This document shows, one piece after another, positions 1 through 5,688 of a DNA stretch of 5,688 nucleotides (positions within the stretch are counted from its first letter, which is position 1; each line of letters starts with the position of its first letter). The DNA is from Candidatus Kapaibacterium sp. (GTDB taxonomy: Bacteria > Bacteroidota > Ignavibacteria > Kapaibacteriales > UBA2268). Made by a program: the position numbers and the translations under genes. The notes below the pieces were generated by a model. The model had not been told where the DNA came from. It ran no database searches and saw nothing but the letters and a program-made list of their open reading frames with translations. The stretch spans positions 1-5,688 of the forward strand of contig CALHRB010000074.1 of NCBI GenBank assembly GCA_938038165.1. Direction: 5' to 3'.

Positions 1-12
1 TTCAATCAATAA

Positions 13-44
13 TTCGAAAGTTCAGTACAAATTTCATAATTTTG
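13..44 (+). promoter_or_regulatory. Possible Bacteroidota-type promoter for the lyase/transferase pair
   Basis: TAATTTTG at 37-44 matches the Bacteroidota -7 consensus TAnnTTTG at every fixed position. Twenty bases upstream, TTCG at 13-16 matches three of four bases of the -33 TTTG element, which is close to the usual spacing. Transcription would begin near position 50 and leave a leader of about 15 bases before the ATG at 66. The match is short and the region is AT-rich, so chance is a real alternative. If the organism is not a member of Bacteroidota the assignment falls. Confidence 0.3.
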
Positions 45-65
45 TGTTTTTACAAATAAGATTAA

Positions 66-968
66 ATGAGAGATATTCGAATTCACGAAGTGGGATTGCG
101 GGATGGTTTACAAATGGAATCAGAGCCTGTTCCTACTGTTACCAAAGAACAATGGGCAGCAATGCTCATCGATTCCGGGCTTGATATATTGCAGCTTGGC
201 TCCTTTGTCAATCCTGCAAAAGTACCACAAATGGCAGACACAGATGAATTATTTGATTATTTTAAAAGTAATAAAAAGGATAGAAAAACTTTACTATCTT
301 GTTTAGTCCTTAACGAAAAAGGCTTGGAAAGGGCAATCAAATCTGATGCTGATATGATTTGTATGGGTGTTTCCGCAAGTGAGACACACTCAAAGAAAAA
401 TACAGGAATGTCAACAGAAGAAGCACTGAAGAGAATTATTAAAATGGCTATTGAAGTTCCCAATTTGGGGAAACCTGTGCAAGTATCAGTTCAATCAGCT
501 TTTGGCTGCGGTTTCGAAGGGGAAATTCCCGAAGAAAAAGTTATCAATATTGTAAGCCGATATTCAGATGCCGGGATTTTGAACATAAGCCTTGCCGATA
601 CCGCCGGTCATGCCCATCCAGAGCAGGTCAAACGTTTATTTAGTTCAATTTTGGAAATAAATGACAAAATAAAACTTGCCTGTCATTTTCATAATACATA
701 CGGTTTAGGCATTACAAATGTTTATACTGCTATTGAATATGGAGCGACCTTTATCGAAACAGCTTTTGGAGGTTTAGGTGGTTGTCCATTTACAAAATTA
801 TCTGCAGGTAATGTTTGCACAGAAGATTTTGTTCATTCACTTCAAAGAAACAATAACCGAAAAGATATAAATCTCGAAAAAATAATAGCTGTTTCAAAGT
901 ATGCCTCAGGTTTTTTTGTTAAAGAACTTCCCGGTTTGGTTTATAAAACCGGGGGGTTAAAATACTAA
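66..968 (+). CDS. HMG-CoA lyase-like metallolyase (DRE-TIM family)
   Basis: This 300-residue protein has the full length of bacterial hydroxymethylglutaryl-CoA lyases and is a cytoplasmic TIM barrel with no signal peptide. Visible family signatures are VGLRDGLQ at 9-16 (R12 and D13, the catalytic Arg and metal-binding Asp), SFVNPAKVPQMAD at 46-58, SLADTAGH at 175-182 (D178), the metal-binding HFH at 207-209, and the mobile loop GGLGGCPF at 235-242 with C240. These are followed by N249 and E253, matching the human Asn275 and Glu279 positions. Known members split HMG-CoA into acetyl-CoA and acetoacetate, and relatives cleave similar acyl-CoAs. The odd point is Q43 (ILQLGSFV), where canonical enzymes have Glu (Glu72 in the human enzyme); HFHN replaces HCHD as well. 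The exact substrate is therefore uncertain and no symbol is given. The ATG at 66 is preceded in frame by TAA at 63-65, so no longer start exists. A CoA-transferase gene follows closely, suggesting one pathway. Confidence 0.88.
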   Translation: MRDIRIHEVGLRDGLQMESEPVPTVTKEQWAAMLIDSGLDILQLGSFVNPAKVPQMADTDELFDYFKSNKKDRKTLLSCLVLNEKGLERAIKSDADMICMGVSASETHSKKNTGMSTEEALKRIIKMAIEVPNLGKPVQVSVQSAFGCGFEGEIPEEKVINIVSRYSDAGILNISLADTAGHAHPEQVKRLFSSILEINDKIKLACHFHNTYGLGITNVYTAIEYGATFIETAFGGLGGCPFTKLSAGNVCTEDFVHSLQRNNNRKDINLEKIIAVSKYASGFFVKELPGLVYKTGGLKY

Positions 969-998
969 CTGTATTTGTTAAATTTATTAAAAATAAAT

Positions 999-2192
999 AT
1001 GAATATTCTTGATGGTATAAGAGTCCTTGATTTGACTAATGTTCTTTCAGGTCCATTTGCAACACTACATCTGGCATGGCTCGGCGCCGAAATCATTAAA
1101 ATCGAAAATCCAAAAGACGGCGACCTGGCAAGAAAACTCGGCTGCGTCCCGGAATATAACAAAATGCTGATGGGCACAAGTTTCATTGCTCAAAATGGCA
1201 ATAAGAAATCAATGACTCTGAATTTGAAAGATGAAAAAGCCAAAGAAATTTTTAAAAAACTTGTCGAAATTTCCGATGTCTTAGTCGAAAATTTCCGCCC
1301 GGGAGTTATGGACAGGCTTGGTTTTGGCTATCAGGATTTAAGTAAAATAAACCCAAAAATAATTTATTGTGCTATCTCGGGCTTTGGTCAAACCGGACCA
1401 GACGCTTTTAAGCCTGCTTATGATCAAATCATACAAGGCTTAAGCGGTTTGATGGACCTCAACGGAGATGAAAGACTACACCCACTCAGGGTTGGCTTTC
1501 CCGTATGTGACACTGTTGGAGGTTTAAATGCCGCTTTTTCTATTATGGCAGCCCTCTACCACAGAGAAAGAACCGGTGAAGGTCAATTCATTGATGTTGC
1601 ATTGCTTGATTCTATTATGCCGATGATGGGATGGGTTGTCGCAAATCTAATGATTGGCAATCAAAATCCTGTACCAATGGGTAACGATAATTTTACTGCC
1701 GCACCATCGGGGGTTTTTCGGACTAAAGATGGTTACATAAATATCGCCGCCAACAAACAGGAGCAATGGGAGATGCTTGCTGATTTGCTTGAACTCTCTC
1801 ATTTGAAAGAAGATCCAAGGTTCAAAGAGCGTGACATACGTAAATCAAACCGCTACGAACTTACTCCTCTGCTCGAAGAAAAACTTATCCAGAGAAATAC
1901 AGAAGAATGGGCAGAATTATTCAACAAAAATGATATTCCCTCGGGTGCAATTCTTGAATTGCATCAAGCCGTAAATTCCCCTCAAATAAAACATAGAGAT
2001 ACATTCTCAACTGTTAATGTCGAAGGTGTTGGCAAAGTTCAACTTTTCAATATGACCGCTAAATTCAATAAGACCCCCGGCAAGATTACTCAGCCACCCC
2101 CAAAACTTTCAGAGCATACAAGGGAAATACTAAAAATCATTGGTTATTCTGATGATGAGATAAATAGTTATAAATCTCAGGGAATAATTTGA
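999..2192 (+). CDS. Family III (CaiB/BaiF) acyl-CoA:carboxylate CoA-transferase
   Basis: The protein has 397 residues, the usual size for this family of interlocked-dimer cytoplasmic enzymes that move CoA between carboxylates through an aspartyl-CoA intermediate. It opens with LDGIRVLDLTNVLSGPF, the standard N-terminus, followed by LGAEIIKIE at about 29-37, VENFRPGVMDRLG at 96-108 and ISGFGQTGP at 126-134. PVCDTVGGL at 168-176 places D171 at the catalytic aspartate position (Asp169 in formyl-CoA transferase). PSGVFRTKDGYI at 236-247 is the typical second-domain segment. The ATG at 999 is preferred over an in-frame TTG at 975, because homologues begin right at this motif and the extra eight residues have no family counterpart. 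The gene follows the lyase by 30 bases and is probably co-transcribed. Acceptor and donor cannot be read from sequence; the lyase next door makes a hydroxylated or branched C5-C6 dicarboxylic acid a reasonable guess. Alpha-methylacyl-CoA racemases share the fold and are a less likely alternative. Confidence 0.88.
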   Translation: MNILDGIRVLDLTNVLSGPFATLHLAWLGAEIIKIENPKDGDLARKLGCVPEYNKMLMGTSFIAQNGNKKSMTLNLKDEKAKEIFKKLVEISDVLVENFRPGVMDRLGFGYQDLSKINPKIIYCAISGFGQTGPDAFKPAYDQIIQGLSGLMDLNGDERLHPLRVGFPVCDTVGGLNAAFSIMAALYHRERTGEGQFIDVALLDSIMPMMGWVVANLMIGNQNPVPMGNDNFTAAPSGVFRTKDGYINIAANKQEQWEMLADLLELSHLKEDPRFKERDIRKSNRYELTPLLEEKLIQRNTEEWAELFNKNDIPSGAILELHQAVNSPQIKHRDTFSTVNVEGVGKVQLFNMTAKFNKTPGKITQPPPKLSEHTREILKIIGYSDDEINSYKSQGII

Positions 2193-2272
2193 TCTTTTAA
2201 GCTAATAGTTTCCTGAATTATTGCCGATAATCAAATCACATTTTGTTATAAAAAGATTACTTATCTTGCTTA
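2193..2272 (+). promoter_or_regulatory. Intergenic region likely to hold the signalling operon promoter
   Basis: This 80-base gap separates the metabolic pair from the signalling genes and is the natural place for a promoter. No clear consensus is present. TTTG at 2242-2245 followed by TATCTTGC at 2262-2269 is a poor Bacteroidota-like match with a short 16-base spacer. TATAAA at 2247-2252 could be a -10 box but has no good -35 partner. A small inverted repeat, AAGAT at 2253-2257 and ATCTT at 2263-2267 with a five-base loop, lies just before the ATG at 2273. No terminator for the upstream gene is evident, so read-through from the transferase gene is possible. Confidence 0.25.
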
Positions 2273-2596
2273 ATGGTTAAAATTATTGATATAAATAAAC
2301 TTAAGGAAGGAGACGTACTCGCAGATCCTATTTATAATGCTCTGGGTCATATTCTGTTGCCAGCCAATGCCATAATAACAGCTAATAGCCAGAAATTATT
2401 AAAGACTTTAAATATAAGTAATGTAACAATCAAACAAAATGAAGATGACAATCAGAATGAAAAACTACCAGATGAAGTTATAGAAAATACCTTAAAAATT
2501 ATTAGCGAGACAATCGGTTGGACTCCCAAAAATGATTATGAATTTGAATTGCTCAAAATGGCTGCTATTCACAAAATTAAAAGTGAACCTATTTAA
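2273..2596 (+). CDS. Small protein resembling the HD-GYP N-terminal accessory domain
   Basis: This 107-residue soluble protein has two visible parts. Residues 1-55 follow the pattern of the short beta-rich domain often found in front of HD-GYP phosphodiesterases (DUF3391-like): a leading strand, then LKEGDVLADPIYNALGHILL at 10-29 matching the 'L-pGm-La-dvyn--G-iLL' pattern, then a start-of-helix segment and a final strand ISNVTI at 48-53. Residues 56-107 are charged and predicted by eye to be helical, with a TPKNDYEFELLKMA segment at 84-97; I do not recognise this part. There is no catalytic motif, signal peptide or membrane segment. The stop overlaps the start of the HDOD gene by one base (TAATG), which predicts translational coupling and a shared role, perhaps as a partner subunit of the HDOD protein. 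The ATG at 2273 lacks a Shine-Dalgarno sequence, as do the other genes here. The reading frame is well supported by operon context; the domain match is a pattern judgement. Confidence 0.72.
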   Translation: MVKIIDINKLKEGDVLADPIYNALGHILLPANAIITANSQKLLKTLNISNVTIKQNEDDNQNEKLPDEVIENTLKIISETIGWTPKNDYEFELLKMAAIHKIKSEPI

Positions 2597-3444
2597 TGAT
2601 TAATGTTAATGAAATATTAGAAAATTTGGATGAATTCCCAACACTGCCAACAATTTATTCCAATTTAATGGAGTGCATATCAAATCCTCGTTCGACAGTT
2701 AACGATGTTGCTCAGATTGTTTCAAGAGATCAATCTGCTGTTCTGAAAATCATTAAGACAGTGAATTCACCACTATACGGGATCAACAAAAAAGTTGAAA
2801 CGATCAAAGAAGCCGTATTTCATCTCGGTTTTAATGAAATCAAGAATCTTATTGTTGCCCTTTCCGTTTTAACAACATTCAGTAACTTGAAAGGAACCAA
2901 AAATTTCAGCCTTTTGGAATTCTGGAAGCATTCTGTTGCTGTTGGCGTTATTTCCAAATTGATTGGTAATGCTTGTGGAGAAAAAAACACCGAGAATTAT
3001 TTCCTTGCTGGAGTTATTCACGATATCGGCAAACTTTTTTTTGTTCAGTTCTTTGCTGATGAATACGACAAAGTTATTGAAAATGCTTTTAATCAAAATA
3101 TTGAGTTGAAAGAAGCCGAATTGAATCATTTTGGAATTAATCATATTCAGATTGGAGAAAAGATTGCCGTCAAATGGCAACTTCCGGAAGTTTTCCTTTC
3201 CGTTATCAAAAACTACACGAGTCTTGTTTTGATGGACGGGAATGCAATGATTACTGCTTCAGTTGCACTGGCTGATTACATTACTGACTTGCTTGAACTT
3301 GGATTAAAAAGCAATTTTTCAAAAATTAGACCAAATCCAAAAATTTGGGAAATTTTAAAAATTAAGCATGGATCTCTATTGGAGCTATATCCAAAAATCA
3401 TAGAGAATTATAAACAATCAATCCAAATACTAATTGTTAAATGA
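2596..3444 (+). CDS. HDOD domain signalling protein
   Basis: The 282-residue cytoplasmic protein is almost entirely an HDOD domain, a relative of HD/HD-GYP hydrolases found in bacterial signalling proteins and usually thought non-catalytic. The classic opening is present: LPTIYSNLMECISNP at 17-31, then the DVAQIVSRDQSAVLKIIKTV segment at 37-56 and NSPLYG at 57-62, followed by EAVFHLGFNEIKNLIV at 72-87. The HD core retains H112, H142-D143 (in IHDIGK) and D227 (in ALADYI), the positions that would form a metal-binding HD tetrad, plus H183 in the NHIQIGE segment. The His-His pair of many HDOD and HD-GYP proteins, expected near 206-207, is replaced by Asn-Tyr. HD-GYP activity is therefore unlikely, though metal binding is possible. 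The start overlaps the previous stop (TAATG), and the stop overlaps the kinase start by four bases (ATGA). It is probably the output or adaptor component of the adjoining two-component pair. Confidence 0.9.
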   Translation: MINVNEILENLDEFPTLPTIYSNLMECISNPRSTVNDVAQIVSRDQSAVLKIIKTVNSPLYGINKKVETIKEAVFHLGFNEIKNLIVALSVLTTFSNLKGTKNFSLLEFWKHSVAVGVISKLIGNACGEKNTENYFLAGVIHDIGKLFFVQFFADEYDKVIENAFNQNIELKEAELNHFGINHIQIGEKIAVKWQLPEVFLSVIKNYTSLVLMDGNAMITASVALADYITDLLELGLKSNFSKIRPNPKIWEILKIKHGSLLELYPKIIENYKQSIQILIVK

Positions 3445-4712
3445 AGATGGTAACAGAACCTGCCATAGAAAAAAAAATATCAGAAATCATTGGACTATTC
3501 AAAAATTTTTGCCTAAATTTTGAAAAAGATTTCGATTTTGTTTGCTCTGATGCTTTCAGATCAATTCAGTGTTTTTGGGATATTGAGGATGGTGCTCTTT
3601 TCAGAAAAATCCCGGACACGCTTGATTTCCAATATTATTCTATTAATATTGATAACCAAAAATATTGGGACCAAATATTTCAGAAATTGCTCGAGGATGG
3701 CTCAATTGGGAGTCTTTTAGCTTCTTTTTCAGTTGTTAGTTCAAAAATATCCTCAAAAACTTATTTATTAGCTCCATTATACGGCAACAAAGATCTTTAC
3801 GGATTGATTGTTATTGAATATGATACGAACAAAATTTCTGACGATAAAAATCTTAAGGATTTTATATTTATTTTTTCAAGTTATCTTTCTCATAAGATTA
3901 ATAATCTTGAGTTAAACAATAAAATAATTGAGCTTGAACAAAATATGAATCTGCATGTTGCAAGCAGAACGATGAATTTAATCAAAAACAATCAGCAACT
4001 TGCCGACAAAATAAGGGGACTTTATAAAAATCTAAGTATGTCGTTGCCACATGAATTCAGAACTCCATTGAATCAGATATTAGGTAATTCAGATTTTTTG
4101 TTGAAGCATTTTGACACAACCGAACCGAGCGAATCAAAAGAGATAATTTCAGATATTCATATTTCATGCAGAAGATTGCAAAATCTGATTGAACATTACC
4201 TTATACTAAGCCAGCTCGAACTCATAGCTATTAATATCGAACAATTGGATGAAATAAAGACTTCAAGTACTCTTTCGGCTGAAACTTCTATTTATAATGT
4301 ACTTTCTTCTAAAAGTATTTACGAAGACAGATTCGAGGATTTCAAAATTGAAATTGAAGATGCCTCACTCCAGATTCCCGAAAATTTCTTTGTCGTTATG
4401 ATGACAGAATTAGTTGATAATGCAATTAAATATTCAAAAAAAGGAACACCTATAATTATCAAAACAAAAGTAGATTCCGGAAATCTTATTTTGACTGTAA
4501 TTGATCATGGAAAGGGAATAAATCAGGAAGATTTAGATAAAATTGATGCATATACTCAGTTCAACAGAGACAAATTCGAACAACAGGGCTTGGGTCTAGG
4601 TCTGGCTATTGTTCATAGAATAGCAGACATAACCAAGAGTTCATTAAAAATTGAGAGTGAAATTAACAAATATACCAAAATTTCTATTAGTATTCCACTG
4701 TCTAAAAATTAG
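3441..4712 (+). CDS. Soluble GAF-like sensor histidine kinase
   Basis: The 423-residue protein has no membrane segment or signal peptide, so it senses something in the cytoplasm. Residues about 10-155 look like a GAF-type sensory domain, best seen in its end (LLAPLYGNKDLYGLIVIEYD, 109-128). A coiled-coil linker runs from about 150 to 195. The dimerisation/phosphoacceptor domain follows with the H-box SLPHEFRTPLNQILG at 201-215 and phospho-acceptor H204. The ATP-binding domain has the N-box ELVDNAIKYS at 323-332 (N327), the G1 box DHGKGI at 355-360 and the G2 box GLGLGL at 383-388. The stretch QFNRDKFEQQG at 373-383 resembles the QFERxxYEQQGSGLGL signature of a common kinase group often linked to single receiver domains. 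The start at 3441 overlaps the HDOD stop by four bases; an ATG at 3447 would drop two residues. The next gene supplies the receiver. The ligand of the GAF-like domain is unknown. Confidence 0.92.
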   Translation: MKMVTEPAIEKKISEIIGLFKNFCLNFEKDFDFVCSDAFRSIQCFWDIEDGALFRKIPDTLDFQYYSINIDNQKYWDQIFQKLLEDGSIGSLLASFSVVSSKISSKTYLLAPLYGNKDLYGLIVIEYDTNKISDDKNLKDFIFIFSSYLSHKINNLELNNKIIELEQNMNLHVASRTMNLIKNNQQLADKIRGLYKNLSMSLPHEFRTPLNQILGNSDFLLKHFDTTEPSESKEIISDIHISCRRLQNLIEHYLILSQLELIAINIEQLDEIKTSSTLSAETSIYNVLSSKSIYEDRFEDFKIEIEDASLQIPENFFVVMMTELVDNAIKYSKKGTPIIIKTKVDSGNLILTVIDHGKGINQEDLDKIDAYTQFNRDKFEQQGLGLGLAIVHRIADITKSSLKIESEINKYTKISISIPLSKN

Positions 4713-4730
4713 AAATCTTATTCTGTGAAA

Positions 4731-5201
4731 ATGGAAAATTTAACTGAAAATAATACAAAATATTCAGAATACAAGATCTTAATAGTAGATGATGATGTAT
4801 GGTTCCACAAATATTTCACCAAGCATTTGAAGTCCTGGGGATTTGATGTCATATCTGCTTATAATCCTTATGACGGTATCTCTCTTGCAGCAAAAGAAAA
4901 TCCATTACTGATTTTTTTAGATTATATAATGCCAGAAATGAATGGCGATAATGTCCTGAAAATTTTGAAAGCTGTTGAACAAACCAAAGACATACCTGTT
5001 GTCTTTATATCAGGCAACCTAAGCGCCGAGGTTATTGGTTCAGCATATAAAATGGGAGCAAAAGGTTTTTTGACTAAACCAGTTTCTTTAAAGATTATTT
5101 ATCAAAAAATTGAGGAGTGCCTTGGCAGTGACGTCTTTGCAAAGCTCAAACTTGAACACAATCCAACAGATGAACCAAATTTTAAAGTTTTCAAATTGTA
5201 A
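4731..5201 (+). CDS. Single-domain CheY-like response regulator
   Basis: This 156-residue protein is one receiver domain (about residues 15-132) with a short tail and no DNA-binding or enzymatic output domain. All phosphorylation residues are present: the acidic cluster D20-D21-D22 after ILIV, the phospho-acceptor D64 in IFLDYIMP, the switch residue S94 in FISGN, F113, and K116 in FLTKP. The tail of about 20 residues (133-156) is charged and unrecognised. It starts 18 bases after the kinase stop, so the kinase is its likely phosphodonor; downstream it may act by protein contact, possibly on the HDOD protein of the same operon. The ATG at 4731 was chosen over an in-frame GTG at 4725, which would add only two residues; neither has a clear ribosome binding site. 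The stop codon lies inside the probable terminator stem. Confidence 0.9.
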   Translation: MENLTENNTKYSEYKILIVDDDVWFHKYFTKHLKSWGFDVISAYNPYDGISLAAKENPLLIFLDYIMPEMNGDNVLKILKAVEQTKDIPVVFISGNLSAEVIGSAYKMGAKGFLTKPVSLKIIYQKIEECLGSDVFAKLKLEHNPTDEPNFKVFKL

Positions 5202-5249
5202 TCTATCAGGTATTCAAAAAAAAGATTACAGTTTTTTCGATTTTTTCAA
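5193..5249 (+). terminator. Probable intrinsic terminator of the signalling operon
   Basis: TGTAATCT at 5197-5204 is perfectly complementary to AGATTACA at 5223-5230, and pairing extends outward to 5193 and 5234 through one G-U wobble. The loop is 18 bases and ends in an A-run. Six T residues follow at 5232-5237 and six more at 5241-5246, interrupted by CGA. The stem includes the TAA stop of the response regulator gene. The stem is AT-rich and the loop long, so termination efficiency is uncertain. Read from the opposite strand the wobble becomes an A-C mismatch and no T-tract follows, so it seems directed to the + strand operon and not to the convergent mntP gene. Confidence 0.55.
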
Positions 5250-5272
5250 AAGAATAAGCAAAATTAAAGGTT

Positions 5273-5688
5273 TTAAAATATACTGCTAAATAAGATTTTC
5301 AGCCCAATTCCGATTAAAATTAATCCCCCAACTATTTCCATTTTTCTTCCGAACTTGTATCCAATATTTTTTCCAAGTAGCATACCGAGCATTGAAGCAA
5401 GGAATGTAACAAATCCAATAACAATAACAGCCAAGATAATGTCAAAATGTAAAAAAGCAAAACTCAACCCAACGACAAAAGCATCAATACTTGTCGCTAT
5501 GCCAAGCCAAATTATGTTTAGAAAACTAAAATAATTTGGATTAATATATTTAATATTTCCGTTGTTTTTCTTGATGCTTTCGTAAATCATTTTAATACCC
5601 AGAATCAGTAATAGCAAAAATGCCAGCCAATGATCATAATCATCTATTAATTCTTTTGCTTTTGTCCCTGCTAACCACCCTATGAATG
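5273..5688 (-). CDS. mntP: MntP manganese efflux pump, partial (N-terminus outside window)
   Basis: The visible 137 codons form the C-terminal part of an MntP (DUF204) integral membrane protein, which exports Mn2+ across the inner membrane. The open frame continues to the right edge with no start. The first visible residues (FIGWLAG, then DDYDHWLAF) match the E. coli segment around PLIGWGMG and NHWIAF, so roughly 50 residues with the first helices and first Asp motif are missing. Later signatures include GIKMIYES, the membrane Asp motif GIATSIDAFVVGLSFAF (equivalent to the TSLDAMAVG motif of E. coli MntP), LGMLLGKNIGYKFGRK and the final helix GGLILIGIGLKIL. At least four hydrophobic helices are visible. 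A TTG at 5617 could be misread as a start, but homology clearly extends upstream of it. Any promoter or Mn-responsive riboswitch would be beyond the window. The gene is convergent with the response regulator gene, 71 bases away, and functionally separate as far as can be seen. Confidence 0.93.
   Translation of the reverse strand, partial: FIGWLAGTKAKELIDDYDHWLAFLLLLILGIKMIYESIKKNNGNIKYINPNYFSFLNIIWLGIATSIDAFVVGLSFAFLHFDIILAVIVIGFVTFLASMLGMLLGKNIGYKFGRKMEIVGGLILIGIGLKILFSSIF

Noticed and set aside
103..463. Open frames in other phases over the lyase gene (103-306 on +, 257-463 on -)
   Set aside because: They sit inside a strongly conserved coding gene and their translations have no recognisable motif.
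975..998. In-frame TTG at 975 as the start of the CoA-transferase gene
   Set aside because: It adds eight residues with no family counterpart; the ATG at 999 places the conserved LDGIRVLDLT motif at the expected N-terminal position.
965..1186. Short - strand frame over the start of the CoA-transferase gene
   Set aside because: It is antisense to the conserved N-terminus of the transferase and its translation is low-complexity with no family pattern.
2217..2231. ATTAT/ATAAT inverted repeat with a TGCCG loop as a terminator for the metabolic pair
   Set aside because: The stem is only five A-T pairs and no T-run follows, so it is too weak to call.
2197..2273. TTAAGC (2197-2202) and GCTTAA (2268-2273) as an operator-like inverted repeat
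   Set aside because: Six-base matches 65 bases apart are expected by chance in AT-rich DNA and no other support exists.
2869..3180. 103-codon - strand frame inside the HDOD gene
   Set aside because: It is antisense to the HD core, which shows clear conserved residues on the + strand.
3520..3720. 66-codon + strand frame within the kinase gene
   Set aside because: It is an out-of-phase frame within the sensory domain with no start signal or motif of its own.
4725..4730. GTG at 4725 as the response regulator start
   Set aside because: It would add only two residues and ATG at 4731 is the more usual codon; the choice does not affect the annotation of the protein.
5615..5617. TTG on the - strand as the start of a 114-residue membrane protein
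   Set aside because: The frame stays open to the window edge and the upstream residues (FIGWLAG, DHWLAF) clearly match MntP, so this codon is an internal leucine.

Overview
The window is AT-rich bacterial DNA holding seven protein-coding genes and no RNA gene, mobile element or CRISPR array that I can see. Six genes lie on the + strand in two blocks. A seventh, on the - strand, runs off the right edge. No start codon has a convincing Shine-Dalgarno sequence. One upstream region carries a TAnnTTTG box like the -7 element of Bacteroidota promoters. These two signs point weakly to the Bacteroidota/FCB side of the tree (for example Bacteroidetes, Ignavibacteria or relatives); the taxonomy is an inference.

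Block 1 (66-2192) is a two-gene acyl-CoA metabolism unit: an HMG-CoA lyase-like DRE-TIM metallolyase followed after 30 bases by a family III (CaiB/BaiF) CoA-transferase. The simplest reading is that the transferase activates a branched or hydroxylated dicarboxylic acid as its CoA thioester and the lyase cleaves it. The lyase has Gln where canonical HMG-CoA lyases have a conserved active-site Glu, so its true substrate is open.

Block 2 (2273-5201) is a compact four-gene signalling operon: a 107-residue protein resembling the small domain found at the N-terminus of many HD-GYP proteins, an HDOD-domain protein, a soluble GAF-like/HisKA/HATPase histidine kinase, and a single-domain CheY-like response regulator. 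The first three genes overlap (TAATG and ATGA junctions) and the fourth follows within 18 bases. A T-rich inverted repeat that includes the regulator's stop codon probably terminates the transcript. This set is the best candidate for an undescribed system: a separate HD-GYP-type accessory domain and an HDOD protein coupled to a phosphorelay with no DNA-binding output. Each family is known; the combination is what stands out, and its function cannot be read from sequence.

The right end (5273-5688, - strand) is the C-terminal three quarters of an MntP-type manganese efflux pump, convergent with the signalling operon. The metabolic pair is visibly richer in G+C than the signalling genes, which may mean the two blocks have different histories.
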